This document shows, in pieces, positions 57,123 through 64,000 of a DNA stretch of 64,000 bases. Under the pieces are notes generated by a model. That model was not told where the DNA came from. It ran no database searches and worked only from the letters and a program-made list of their open reading frames with translations. The stretch spans positions 1 through 64,000 of the forward strand of contig NZ_JAFEMD010000018.1 of NCBI RefSeq assembly GCF_016892765.1. The letters are read 5' to 3'. Both the position numbers and the translations under genes were made by a program. How positions within the stretch are numbered: position 1 is the stretch's first letter; every line of letters starts with the position of its first letter. The stretch is from Microvirga arvi. GTDB taxonomy: Bacteria > Pseudomonadota > Alphaproteobacteria > Rhizobiales > Beijerinckiaceae.

Positions 57123-57626
57123 ATGGCGGAAGCGAAGAAGCCTAGAGTCAAGAGTGCAGCCAAGGTCGTCGGCACGAAACCGACGACCGATCTCATCGAG
57201 TTGGCTGCCGCGCCGGCAGTTACGGCGACAGAACCGGTCGCGAACTCCAATCCGGCTTTGCCCCTGAAGGCATCCGATGTGAAGCCCATCGCGGCTGAAG
57301 TCCTCTTCTCCTCGGCGAAGAAGCAGAGCGATGCCTTCCGTCAGGCCGTCGGCGAGGTGGTCACCGCTTCGGCGAAAGGTGCCCTGGAGGTAAACGGCAA
57401 GATCATCGAAGCCCTGAATGTCCAGAGCAACGCAGCTCTCGACCTGTGGCGCTCGGCGATCAGCCCTACACCTCTTCCCGAGGCCCTCAAGGCGCAGAGC
57501 CAGGCAACGCGCCAAGCCTACGAGGCTGCCTCCGCGCAGTGGAAGGATGTTGCCGAGACCACGGCCCTCTGGTTCACCAAGAGCCTGGAGCCCCTCCAGT
57601 CGGCGTTCCAGCGACAGGGTCGTTAA
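57123..57626 (+). CDS. Phasin family protein 2
   Basis: A 167-residue phasin. A basic, disordered N-terminus (EAKKPRVKSAAKVVG) precedes a helical domain with LFSSAKKQSDAFRQAVGEVV and NAALDLWRSAISPTPLPEALKAQS, including the phasin-like W-x-P boundary. It lacks the EIPPEMR opening of its neighbour, so it may be a paralogue with a distinct role. It belongs to the same transcription unit, which ends in a terminator. Confidence 0.85.
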   Translation: MAEAKKPRVKSAAKVVGTKPTTDLIELAAAPAVTATEPVANSNPALPLKASDVKPIAAEVLFSSAKKQSDAFRQAVGEVVTASAKGALEVNGKIIEALNVQSNAALDLWRSAISPTPLPEALKAQSQATRQAYEAASAQWKDVAETTALWFTKSLEPLQSAFQRQGR

Positions 57627-57660
57627 GTACTACGCTATCCGTCAGCACGATCATGCGCTA

Positions 57661-57690
57661 AGGCTCGGCCGTCATCGGCCGAGCCTTTTT
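57661..57690 (+). terminator. Strong terminator after phasin genes
   Basis: An 11-bp stem AGGCTCGGCCG/CGGCCGAGCCT (57661-57671, 57676-57686) and loop TCAT, followed by a T-tract. The ATG of the next gene (57692) is one base after the T-tract. Confidence 0.9.
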
Positions 57691-57691
57691 C

Positions 57692-58120
57692 ATGTCCCCA
57701 TCCCCCGTCCCCGCCGTCATTCGTGAGGACAGGGCCTTGCTGGTGCGGCGCGCAAATCCGCCAGATGCCGGCTTATGGGGCTTTCCCGGAGGAAAGATCG
57801 AGCTCGGCGAGACGGTCAGGGAGGCCGCCACCCGGGAGCTCCTGGAGGAGACGGGCGTCAAGGCCGAGGCCCAGGACATCATCACCACGCTCGACATCCT
57901 GGTGCGGAACCCGTCGGGCGCGATGCAGCAGCACTTCATCCTGATTGCCGTCCGATGCCGCTGGATCTCGGGCGAGCCCATCGCAGGCGACGACGCGCTT
58001 GAAGCAGGCTGGTTTGCGATTGCCGAACTCGCTCCGGACAAGATCGCCTTGAGCGCCGATGTGGAGGCGATCGCCCGGCGCGCTCAAGCGCTCGCTTCGG
58101 ATGAGAATGCCGCAATCTGA
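57692..58120 (+). CDS. NUDIX hydrolase (MutT-like)
   Basis: A 142-residue NUDIX enzyme. The NUDIX box is clear: [25 protein letters not shown] (quoted in part: GxxxxE...REL..EETG). It follows [10 protein letters not shown]. It likely hydrolyses a nucleoside diphosphate derivative such as ADP-ribose or an oxidised nucleotide. ATG 57692 lies directly after a terminator T-tract, with only GAG in the stem as possible ribosome binding site; no downstream ATG fits well. It ends before a second hairpin. Confidence 0.85.
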   Translation: MSPSPVPAVIREDRALLVRRANPPDAGLWGFPGGKIELGETVREAATRELLEETGVKAEAQDIITTLDILVRNPSGAMQQHFILIAVRCRWISGEPIAGDDALEAGWFAIAELAPDKIALSADVEAIARRAQALASDENAAI

Positions 58121-58432
58121 CGGCCTGTCGAACCTGCAATTGCAGGCTCAAGAAAAAGGCCTCGTCCTGTTGGGGACGAGGCCAAGTTTTATCTCGTAAC
58201 TTAAAGGCCTCGAAGGCCAAACTTCACGATCCGATCTGCACATAATCGGCAGACAATCTCAACCTAGGCACCGGTGCTATGGTTGATGAACAGTAAACCT
58301 TCATAAAGCATCAATCATGTTTCTAACGGTCTCGATCCGACATATTGAAACATTCTCTCGTATTCCCTTATGTGTCTCGCGACAGGCAATAAATGCCTAG
58401 CCACATCTTCATTAAAAGCACGGAATACAGTT
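58121..58432. other. Intergenic between NUDIX and porin genes, two hairpins
   Basis: About 312 bp without a gene. It carries a perfect 14-bp palindrome CCTGCAATTGCAGG (58133-58146), a terminator hairpin (58158-58183), and an AT-rich stretch before the porin. Confidence 0.5.
58158..58190 (+). terminator. Terminator after NUDIX gene
   Basis: A 10-bp stem GGCCTCGTCC/GGACGAGGCC (58158-58167, 58174-58183), followed by AAGTTTT. Confidence 0.7.
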
Positions 58433-59140
58433 ATGCGCACCTCTGCTCTTGGACTGCTCGCTGCCACAGCGGCCCTCGCCCTTGCGGCTTCGAACGCCCA
58501 TGCGGCCGATCTTCCCTCCCGCTACTCCCCTGCCCCGGCCTATAACGCGCTTCCGGTCTTCGCATGGACCGGGTTCTATGCCGGCCTGAACGCCGGCTAT
58601 GGCTGGAACATGGGTGACAGCCGTTTCTACGATCCCGCCTTCGGCACTGTGCCCGGAAGAAGGCACGGCGGCTTCGCAGGCGGTGCGCAGGCCGGCTACA
58701 ATTACCAGTTCGGCATGTTCGTCGCCGGCGCCGAAACCGATCTCCAATATGCTGCGGTCGGCAACAAGGGTGCGTCCTACGGCACAACCTATTACCCGGG
58801 AGATTCCGGAGGCTTCTTCGGCACCATCCGCGCTCGCGCGGGCGTCGCCTTGGATCGCGCCCTCGTTTACGGCACCGCCGGCTTTGCCTATGGCGATATC
58901 GGCGGCAACCGCGGCTATGATCCGGTTCTCGGATATCACAGCGGGGACGAGATCAACTGGGGCTGGACCATCGGCGGCGGCGTGGAATACGCCATCACCA
59001 ACAACTTCACCGCCAAGGTCGAAGGCCTCTATGTGGATATCGACACGAAGGACAATTACGACCGCGGCGGTCGCGTCAATATCGACCGCGATGCCGAGTT
59101 TGGCGTGCTGCGAGCCGGTGTGAACTACAAGTTCAACTGA
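58433..59140 (+). CDS. Outer-membrane beta-barrel protein (Omp25/31-like)
   Basis: A 235-residue outer-membrane protein. Signal peptide MRTSALGLLAATAALALAAS, cleaved near AHA-AD, followed by DLPSRYSPAPAYN and the barrel start FAWTGFYAGLNAGYGWN, which is typical of rhizobial Omp25/31 porins. The strands continue with GGFAGGAQAGYNYQ, VYGTAGFAYGDIGG and end KVEGLYVDID...GVNYKFN, whose terminal aromatic Phe-Asn fits BAM insertion. A perfect terminator follows. Confidence 0.92.
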   Translation: MRTSALGLLAATAALALAASNAHAADLPSRYSPAPAYNALPVFAWTGFYAGLNAGYGWNMGDSRFYDPAFGTVPGRRHGGFAGGAQAGYNYQFGMFVAGAETDLQYAAVGNKGASYGTTYYPGDSGGFFGTIRARAGVALDRALVYGTAGFAYGDIGGNRGYDPVLGYHSGDEINWGWTIGGGVEYAITNNFTAKVEGLYVDIDTKDNYDRGGRVNIDRDAEFGVLRAGVNYKFN

Positions 59141-59162
59141 TCGCCCATCGCATCTCGAAGAG

Positions 59163-59193
59163 AAGGCCCGGTGCCGGCACCGGGCCTTTTTGC
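59163..59193 (+). terminator. Terminator after porin gene
   Basis: A 13-bp perfect inverted repeat AAGGCCCGGTGCC/GGCACCGGGCCTT (59163-59188) followed by TTTTT. Confidence 0.9.
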
Positions 59194-59218
59194 ATGGGAA
59201 CGGATGGCTGATGCCTCA

Positions 59219-59479
59219 TCAGGGGTCGTTGACGCCCTTCGGCACGGGGAGGCTTGTCATCTGCGCCTCTCTCCTCTTGAGATCGAGCAGTCGTCGGGCG
59301 GCGATGCCGCCGGATGCCGATGAATAGAGCCTGCCGTTGAGCACTTCGACCTGCCAGCGTTGCAGTTCGAGCAGAGCTTTCAGGGTCCGTACGCGGACCT
59401 GCAGGTCGAGAGCGTCTTTCAAGGGGGCCGGTCCCCCTGTCGCCATGGAGCGGTGACCGGCTGTCTTGCGATGAATCAT
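59219..59479 (-). CDS. Small hypothetical protein
   Basis: An 86-residue basic protein of unknown function, with helical LKDALDLQVRVRTLKALLELQRWQ and LLDLKRREAQM in the second half. No signal, membrane segment or domain was recognised. The ATG at 59479 lacks a good ribosome binding site and the frame is open to 59533. It may be a real small protein; I rate it as moderate. It lies between the porin terminator and a hairpin at 59553-59577. Confidence 0.4.
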   Translation of the reverse strand: MIHRKTAGHRSMATGGPAPLKDALDLQVRVRTLKALLELQRWQVEVLNGRLYSSASGGIAARRLLDLKRREAQMTSLPVPKGVNDP

Positions 59480-59792
59480 GTCTGAACGCGCAATAAGAAT
59501 GGACGTTAATCGGGCTGGCCTGCAGTTGGGCAATACGCAACGCCGTACACGTCGCGGACCGGGTTAGAGGGTCCGCGTTTCTGCGATCGTGGATGGCGGG
59601 CTCTGATGAATGTAATTATCTTACAACTCATTGGCATAGGGAGTCTCATCGAGTTGGTCCTTCCGCGCTGGTAACGGCCAAGGCAGGCTCTTTTGAGGCC
59701 GATGCAGATGGGCGATGTCCGGTCGAATCGTCTCTCGGAACCTCAGGATAAGTTCAGCAGTTCCACCAGCAGAGCTTGAAGGGGTTGATGCG
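59480..59792. other. Intergenic with hairpin, no gene seen
   Basis: About 313 bp. Contains hairpin CGCGGACC/GGTCCGCG (59553-59560, 59570-59577) followed by TTT. No convincing gene before the ATG at 59793. Confidence 0.4.
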
Positions 59793-59966
59793 ATGCCTGA
59801 CACGCGCCATGAGATCGAAGCGGATAAAATCCTCGCTGAACTGAGCGTAGCCACGCCTGACGAGCAAACCTTGTCGCAGGGCCGCCGTCTTCTGGCGGAA
59901 GCCCTTGAGCGAGCGGAGCGGCGTGGGCGCCAGATCTCCGGGCGCCAGAAGGAATCAAGCGGCTAA
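59793..59966 (+). CDS. Short hypothetical protein (57 residues)
   Basis: A 57-residue soluble, charged helical protein (MPDTRHEIEADKILAEL, then RRLLAEALERAERRGRQIS). No known family. AAGGGG is upstream of the ATG at 59793. It ends within a few bases of a degraded family-1-like palindrome (59968-60009). Modest confidence because of its size. Confidence 0.45.
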   Translation: MPDTRHEIEADKILAELSVATPDEQTLSQGRRLLAEALERAERRGRQISGRQKESSG

Positions 59967-60185
59967 CGCGTTGTTTATTGCGAAAACCGATTTCCACTTT
60001 CGGCAACGGGATTCAGGCTCTGCTAACGACAGCAGAGCTACGATCTGTGATCCCGGCGGGTTAGCCCCCCTGCGACATCAACAGCTAGGAACGGCCCAAG
60101 GCGGGGCACGTTCTTCTCCTGTGCGATAGAACACAGCGGACAAGGCTCGGGCGTGATGATCTTCCGGGCATTGGAGAATCGGTTA

Positions 60186-60497
60186 ATGCGCCCCCTTCTG
60201 ACGGCAATTCTGGTTGGTGTCCTTGGCACCACTGCAATCGGTGCCGCTGCCCGCGCTCAATCCGCCGACACCCGTATCGCATCGATGCCCTATGACGAGT
60301 GCCTCTCCATCATCAGCGAGGCTGCCCAGGAGATGGACGAGGAGCCCGTCAAGCTCGTCAGCACGAGCGATGTCACGACTGTTCGGCTCAACGCCTCGGA
60401 CGGCTTTGTCACCGTCTCTTGCAGCCGCAGCGATAAAAAGATGACCTTGACGAAAAGCCCTGTTCCGGAAGCTGCCGGGATGACGGCGGCGCGCTGA
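60186..60497 (+). CDS. Small secreted hypothetical protein
   Basis: A 103-residue exported protein. The signal peptide MRPLLTAILVGVLGTTAIGA is cleaved near ARA-QS. The mature part (about 75 residues) includes PYDECLSIISEAAQEMDEEPVKLV and VTVSCSRSDKKMTLTKS, with two cysteines that may pair in the periplasm. GGAG at 60173-60176 precedes the ATG at 60186; a GTG at 60153 is an alternative. No known domain. Confidence 0.65.
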   Translation: MRPLLTAILVGVLGTTAIGAAARAQSADTRIASMPYDECLSIISEAAQEMDEEPVKLVSTSDVTTVRLNASDGFVTVSCSRSDKKMTLTKSPVPEAAGMTAAR

Positions 60498-60863
60498 ACG
60501 CTTTCAGGGCTTCCTCTAATACTAAAAGACGGCGAGCCGCCCGACCGTGCAGAACGGCGCATGATCCCTTTCATGCCGCAATGGGCAACCCGCCCATCTC
60601 ATGATCATCAGCGGGTGGAGATTAGTCTCCGAGCTCGACGCCGAGACCGGAGACGCGCCGCAGGCCTGCGAGAAGTGGCGGTTTATCCGGCCTCCCGTCG
60701 TATTAGGGTCAAGGTTTGCTGTTGAGGTGCATTCATAGACCAGGGTGCTGCGGACTGCGTCCTAAAACCCTGGGAACCTGCATGGCTATGGATGATTCCC
60801 ATCCTGACCCATCAGCCGAGCGTATATGAGTTCACATAAAACCCCTTTCATTGAGGACATATC
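60498..60863. other. Intergenic with hairpin, no gene seen
   Basis: About 366 bp with no convincing gene. It contains a hairpin CCAGGGT/ACCCTGG (60740-60773) with an inner GGAC/GTCC stem. GAGGA precedes the ATG of the next gene. Confidence 0.45.
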
Positions 60864-61679
60864 ATGGCCACCAGACATTTCAGCCAGACTCCACCCGACA
60901 GAGCCATTGAGCTTTTCGACAAGCTTCTCGCGACTTCGGACGGCGCAGCCAAGACGCGCGAGCGCCTCTTCGCCGAATTGAAGGATGAACTCGCGCTTCT
61001 TGCCACTCTGCAGGAGCAGCATCTCTTTCCCATCCTGCAAAGGCATGGGATGGAGGATCTTCTGAGGGCAGCCGTGAGCGACAATGAGGAAACCTCTTCG
61101 CTCCTGGAGGAACTTGATCAGATGCCGAAGAACAGCGGCGAGTTTCTTGGCCAAGTGACGAAACTGAGGAAAGCCTTCCAGCAGCATATCCGAGACGACC
61201 GGAAGGAGCTTCTCCCGGCTGTTCTTGACGTATTGAGCGAAGAAGAGGCTCAAGCGGTTGTCGAGCAGGTCGAGGATGAACTGGCGAGCCTCAACGACAT
61301 GAAAGAGGTCGCAGCGGGTTTGTCAGCTGACGCAAACCAAGTTCTTCGAACCAGCCTCGACGGCGTGGACAATGTGGTGCGCATGGGAACCGACAGCGCT
61401 CGCACCGTGACGACCGGCGTACAGGATCTCTCGCAGGAGTGCCTGCGCATGAGCCAGAAGCGCATCCAGACCAACCTGGACGGATGGACCAAGCTCATCC
61501 AGTGTCGGTCGCTGCAGGATCTCGCCAGGACACAGGCCTCGCTCATCCAGGACAATCTCGAGCTGACGCTCAGCAACAGCGCCCGCCTGGCCGACCTTGC
61601 CGTTCAACTCGCAGAGAAGGCGACGTGGCAGGGCAAGCGCCAGGAGACATCGAGCCAACCCACCCGCGCGAGGGCATGA
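60864..61679 (+). CDS. Degenerate hemerythrin-like domain fused to phasin domain
   Basis: A 271-residue protein. The N-terminal helical part (about 15-135) resembles a hemerythrin HHE domain: EQHLFPIL and FQQHIRDDRKELLP (His108) are recognisable, but the expected first His and the His of the first E-rich pair are replaced (LLATLQEQHLFP), so diiron binding is doubtful. The C-terminal part (about 155-255) resembles phasin_2: NLDGWTKLIQCRSLQDLARTQ (in part) and LELTLSNSARLADLAVQLAEK. GAGGA is upstream of the ATG. Confidence 0.75.
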   Translation: MATRHFSQTPPDRAIELFDKLLATSDGAAKTRERLFAELKDELALLATLQEQHLFPILQRHGMEDLLRAAVSDNEETSSLLEELDQMPKNSGEFLGQVTKLRKAFQQHIRDDRKELLPAVLDVLSEEEAQAVVEQVEDELASLNDMKEVAAGLSADANQVLRTSLDGVDNVVRMGTDSARTVTTGVQDLSQECLRMSQKRIQTNLDGWTKLIQCRSLQDLARTQASLIQDNLELTLSNSARLADLAVQLAEKATWQGKRQETSSQPTRARA

Positions 61680-61708
61680 GCCCTCGCCTCGGATGAAGGT
61701 TTGATTCA

Positions 61709-61760
61709 GCCCTGGGGAGCGCCGGAGACGTATCGCTCCGGCGCTCCCCAGGGCGATACG
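61709..61760 (+). other. 19-bp stem with overlapping alternative hairpin
   Basis: Arms at 61709-61727 and 61736-61754 are perfectly complementary (19 bp) with loop ACGTATCG. The loop CGTATCG (61729-61735) can instead pair with CGATACG (61754-61760). The two structures are mutually exclusive. No T-tract follows, so this is not a plain terminator. Confidence 0.7.
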
Positions 61761-61868
61761 CCCAAAGCCGGCCGGAAGAGTTGTTTCACGCGGCTTTGAC
61801 TCCCTCGCTGTCAATGGACAGCCGGTCTGCAAGGTCTATATGTGAAGCATTCATGACGAGGCGCATCC

Positions 61869-62114
61869 ATGCCTGAGACCGATGAGCAGCTTGACGACGG
61901 ATTGGACGGGCTGGAAACGACAAGCCGAGTCAATTTCCGGGACTATCCAAGCTCAGGGCTCGTTGTGGTCGCCGCCATCAGCTCGGGACTGGGTTGGATG
62001 CTGTACAGATGGCTCGGCCGGAAGCGCAAGGCGCGACAGGCCGCCCCAAGCGATCCGGCGCAAGCAGACGAAACCGTTCTTCAAGCTGAGCAGCCTGTCG
62101 ATAAGACCACTTGA
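61869..62114 (+). CDS. Small single-span membrane protein
   Basis: An 81-residue protein. Acidic N-terminus (MPETDEQLDDGLDGLETTSR), one membrane helix at about 30-47 (GLVVVAAISSGLGWMLYRWL), then basic GRKRKARQ and a disordered acidic tail. Topology by the positive-inside rule: N-terminus outside, basic C-terminal side inside. Function unknown. It ends 94 bp before a 26-residue membrane peptide gene in the same orientation. Confidence 0.65.
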   Translation: MPETDEQLDDGLDGLETTSRVNFRDYPSSGLVVVAAISSGLGWMLYRWLGRKRKARQAAPSDPAQADETVLQAEQPVDKTT

Positions 62115-62207
62115 ACGAACCTGACGGCACGAGCGCTGGACGAGTGCTGCAGCGCACCGCCTTCAGATCGGCCATGGCCTACCTTCAGAACATCGCAGGA
62201 GGTTTCC

Positions 62208-62288
62208 ATGGCCCATGATGCAGTTTCATTCGTCCTCGGCATCATTGCTCCCATTGCTTTGGTGAGCTGGCTTCTCGTCCTGCATTAA
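62208..62288 (+). CDS. 26-residue membrane peptide (small protein)
   Basis: A very short frame with an excellent ribosome binding site, AGGAGG at 62197-62202 and a 5-nt spacer to ATG. The product MAHDAVSFVLGIIAPIALVS ends WLLVLH: a single hydrophobic helix of about 20 residues. Such size and form resemble regulatory small membrane proteins. The product cannot be matched to a family by eye. Confidence 0.6.
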   Translation: MAHDAVSFVLGIIAPIALVSWLLVLH

Positions 62289-62593
62289 CGGAGCGTCCCG
62301 CTCACTGAATGAACCTCATGACGGCCGTTCAGGCAGCCACATTGAACACATTTCGTTGGCTGATCGAGATTCAGCGCTGAAGAGACTTCCGTGATGACTA
62401 TCATGCGGTCTTCCACGCTCCTTGAGCGGACCGATGCCAACGCGTCTTTCTATGCGCCTGCTGCAGGCTTTAGCTCTCAATCCGGCAAGCGCACGGATTG
62501 TCCGGATCCGCTCACAGAGAGCCTGTTGACGGACCGAGCACTCACCTTTCCCTTTGGTAATCCATCGTTTACTTTTCAGGCGCAGGCTCCGTG

Positions 62594-62675
62594 AGTGCCT
62601 GACTGGCACGGTCCTCCCTCTCTGGTCGCGAAAGCGACCCCCCTAGAGCGCCATCTGTCAAGGCGCTCTTTCTTT
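62594..62675 (+). ncRNA. Candidate trans-acting sRNA with anti-Shine-Dalgarno segment
   Basis: Three stems in a row: GTGCC/GGCAC (62595-62609), GGTCGC-GAAA-GCGACC with a GNRA tetraloop (62624-62639), and a terminator AGAGCGCC/GGCGCTCT followed by TTCTTT (62645-62675). Between stems 1 and 2, CCTCCCTCTCT (about 62613-62623) is unpaired, resembling the anti-Shine-Dalgarno loops of alphaproteobacterial sRNAs. The transcript start is unknown. Confidence 0.45.
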
Positions 62676-63064
62676 AGGTCATTTGTGGTGGCTGAAATAC
62701 GCGCTGTGCAGGCTTGCAAAAGCCATGCTTCGGCTGCTCCTCAATGGCTTGGTCCGCTTTGTCCTGCAGAGCAAAGGATGATCTAATAACACCTGAAAAT
62801 CTTCTGCTATCCCTGATAGATTGTCTTAGAATATTTTCTTATCGGCATCACTGTTCTCTGATTGGCGGAAAAATTACTGCCCCGCCACGATGTTGCCTTA
62901 TTCAGTATTCAGAACATTCTCGCCGGATCACAGAATATTGATTTTGAAGTCGGCACTATTATGAACGCTCTATTGAACGTTCACCTGTAGCTGTACGTAT
63001 CCTGCGTTTTACTCCAAGTCTATCGCAGCAGTTTCTCCATAGAACCGCGCAATTATTACTTAAA

Positions 63065-63082
63065 AGCCTCGAAAAAGAGGCT
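63065..63082. other. Hairpin in PL7 gene leader
   Basis: AGCCTC-GAAAAA-GAGGCT, 23 nt before the PL7 ATG. On the minus strand the stem is followed by TTTTA, so it might terminate a leftward transcript. Confidence 0.4.
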
Positions 63083-63105
63083 CACTCAATTTTGGGGCAG
63101 ATATC

Positions 63106-64000
63106 ATGGCTTTGAATCCCTCTGTCGCACCTGGCGGCAATTTTGACTTGTCCAATTGGAAGATCACCCTTCCCACCGACTCCAATGGCGGCTTCAGCGG
63201 CACCGCCATGGAGGTGAAGAACCTCTCCACCTACCAGAATTCCAAGTACTTCTACACCGCCGCCGATGGCGCCATGACCTTCATGGCTCCGGTCGATGGC
63301 GCCACTACCAGCGGCTCCTCCTACGCCCGTTCCGAGCTGCGCGAGATGAACGGCACCGCGAATGCTGCTTGGAACCTCAGCACCGGCGGCTTCATGAGCG
63401 CCACTTTGGAGGTCGATGCCGCTCCCAACCGCGACGGCATGGGCGGCCGCATCATCGTCGGCCAGATCCACGGCCAGGACAATGAGCTGGTTCGTCTCTA
63501 CTGGGAAAACGGCAAGCTCTACTTCGCCAACGATCAGGCCGGATCCAGCAACAGCGAGACGAAGTTTTACTTCGTGAATGCTTCAGGCCAGCAGCCGAGC
63601 GTATCGCTGGACGAGCGCTTCTCCTACACGATCAACGCCAAGGGAGAAAATCTCGAGGTAACGGTCTTCGCCGACGGTCAGATCTACAAGTCGGTCAGCA
63701 AGATCAACAGCGTGTGGCAGTCGGATACGTTCTACTTCAAGGCCGGCGCCTATCTCGGCGCGAACGAGACCAACGGCACAGGCTACGGGCAGACCTCCTT
63801 CTATGCCCTGAACTTCAATCACAACGGCACCGTGACGACGCCGACGCAGCCCACACAGACGCCGACGCCTGAGTCGAATGACGATGCCGTCACGGCGGCG
63901 GACGACCGCTATGCGGCGACCGAGGATCAGGCGCTGACGGTGAGCGCGGCCCAGGGCGTGCTCGCCAACGACACCGCCGCCGACGGCGGCAAGGCCGCCG
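63106..64000 (+). CDS. PL7 alginate lyase-like multidomain protein, partial (3' end outside window)
   Basis: At least 298 residues, continuing past the window edge. There is no signal peptide. The N-terminal about 240 residues are a polysaccharide lyase family 7 domain: FDLSNWKITLPTD, RSELREMNG (active-site Arg/Glu strand), QIHGQDNELV and YFKAGAYLGAN, the RxELR, QIH and YxKAG hallmarks. After a TPTQPTQTPTPE linker (about 247-257) a cadherin-like/Ig-type module begins (DDRYAATEDQALTVSAAQG, then GVLANDTAAD). It may cleave alginate or related uronans and be exported by a type I system. Confidence 0.9.
   Translation, partial: MALNPSVAPGGNFDLSNWKITLPTDSNGGFSGTAMEVKNLSTYQNSKYFYTAADGAMTFMAPVDGATTSGSSYARSELREMNGTANAAWNLSTGGFMSATLEVDAAPNRDGMGGRIIVGQIHGQDNELVRLYWENGKLYFANDQAGSSNSETKFYFVNASGQQPSVSLDERFSYTINAKGENLEVTVFADGQIYKSVSKINSVWQSDTFYFKAGAYLGANETNGTGYGQTSFYALNFNHNGTVTTPTQPTQTPTPESNDDAVTAADDRYAATEDQALTVSAAQGVLANDTAADGGKAA

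Larger units (their letters stand above)
62289..63105. other. Intergenic, partly AT-rich, upstream of PL7 gene
   Basis: About 817 bp without a convincing protein gene; a frame at 62391-62594 is doubtful. It holds a structured candidate small RNA (62594-62675), an AT-rich stretch (about 62780-63060), and a hairpin AGCCTC/GAGGCT (63065-63082) next to the PL7 ATG. Confidence 0.55.

Noticed and set aside
56504..57289. N-terminal extension of the histidine kinase frame upstream of 56503
   Set aside because: Overlaps the phasin genes, has no recognisable domain, and ATG 56503 has AAGGA upstream.
62391..62594. 67-residue frame before the candidate sRNA
   Set aside because: No good ribosome site, no recognisable domain; more likely part of a noncoding segment.

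Overview
The window is high-GC chromosomal DNA from an alphaproteobacterium, most likely Hyphomicrobiales and probably Methylobacteriaceae/Microvirga-like. The placement is an inference from gene content: groES with CIRCE plus an RpoH-type promoter, a PleC/DivJ/PdhS-type histidine kinase, phasins, an Irr-type iron box, a DUF2585 protein, an Omp25/31-type porin, and the style of the intergenic palindromes. No tRNA, rRNA, CRISPR array, IS element or prophage was seen. Most of the window is housekeeping sequence, with an accessory-looking right end.

Layout. 0-16.5 kb: hisS, small regulators and enzymes (Lrp/AsnC, isochorismatase-like hydrolase, YqeY), carA, a run of small genes (membrane protein, cupin, methyltransferase, GtrA, SDR), carB, greA, and a coupled hisZ-hisG pair. 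16.5-24 kb: an ABCD-type exporter, the methionine importer metNIQ, an orphan periplasmic binding protein and a cysteine-rich flavodoxin. 24-31.5 kb: aldo/keto reductase; an ECF sigma/anti-sigma operon with a COG4315-type secreted protein and a matching upstream promoter; a VOC protein; a MarR repressor divergent from doxX-gst with three copies of one operator; groESL. 31.4-40.7 kb: a second MarR with a thioesterase, an EamA transporter, an L,D-transpeptidase, DUF2076, NUDIX and SDR genes, a large FG-GAP/RTX secreted protein and a long coiled-coil protein. 40.8-49.2 kb: divergent oxidation clusters, glcD-glcE-(DUF2585)-glcF leftward and cytochrome c-lutABC rightward. 49.2-58 kb: bfd and bfr (iron storage and release), an acyl-CoA ligase/GNAT fusion, a multi-PAS histidine kinase, two phasins, and a NUDIX gene whose ATG abuts a terminator. 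58-64 kb: a porin, then small orphan genes, a degenerate hemerythrin-phasin fusion, a 26-residue membrane peptide gene, a candidate anti-Shine-Dalgarno small RNA, an AT-rich gap, and a PL7 alginate-lyase-like multidomain protein cut by the window edge.

Themes. The genes describe an aerobic heterotroph that oxidises glycolate and lactate, stores PHB, buffers iron with bacterioferritin, and may secrete polysaccharide-active or adhesive proteins. Two families of intergenic palindromes are scattered through the window. The least explained stretch is about 59-63.1 kb, where structured RNA-like elements and small proteins replace ordinary operons.
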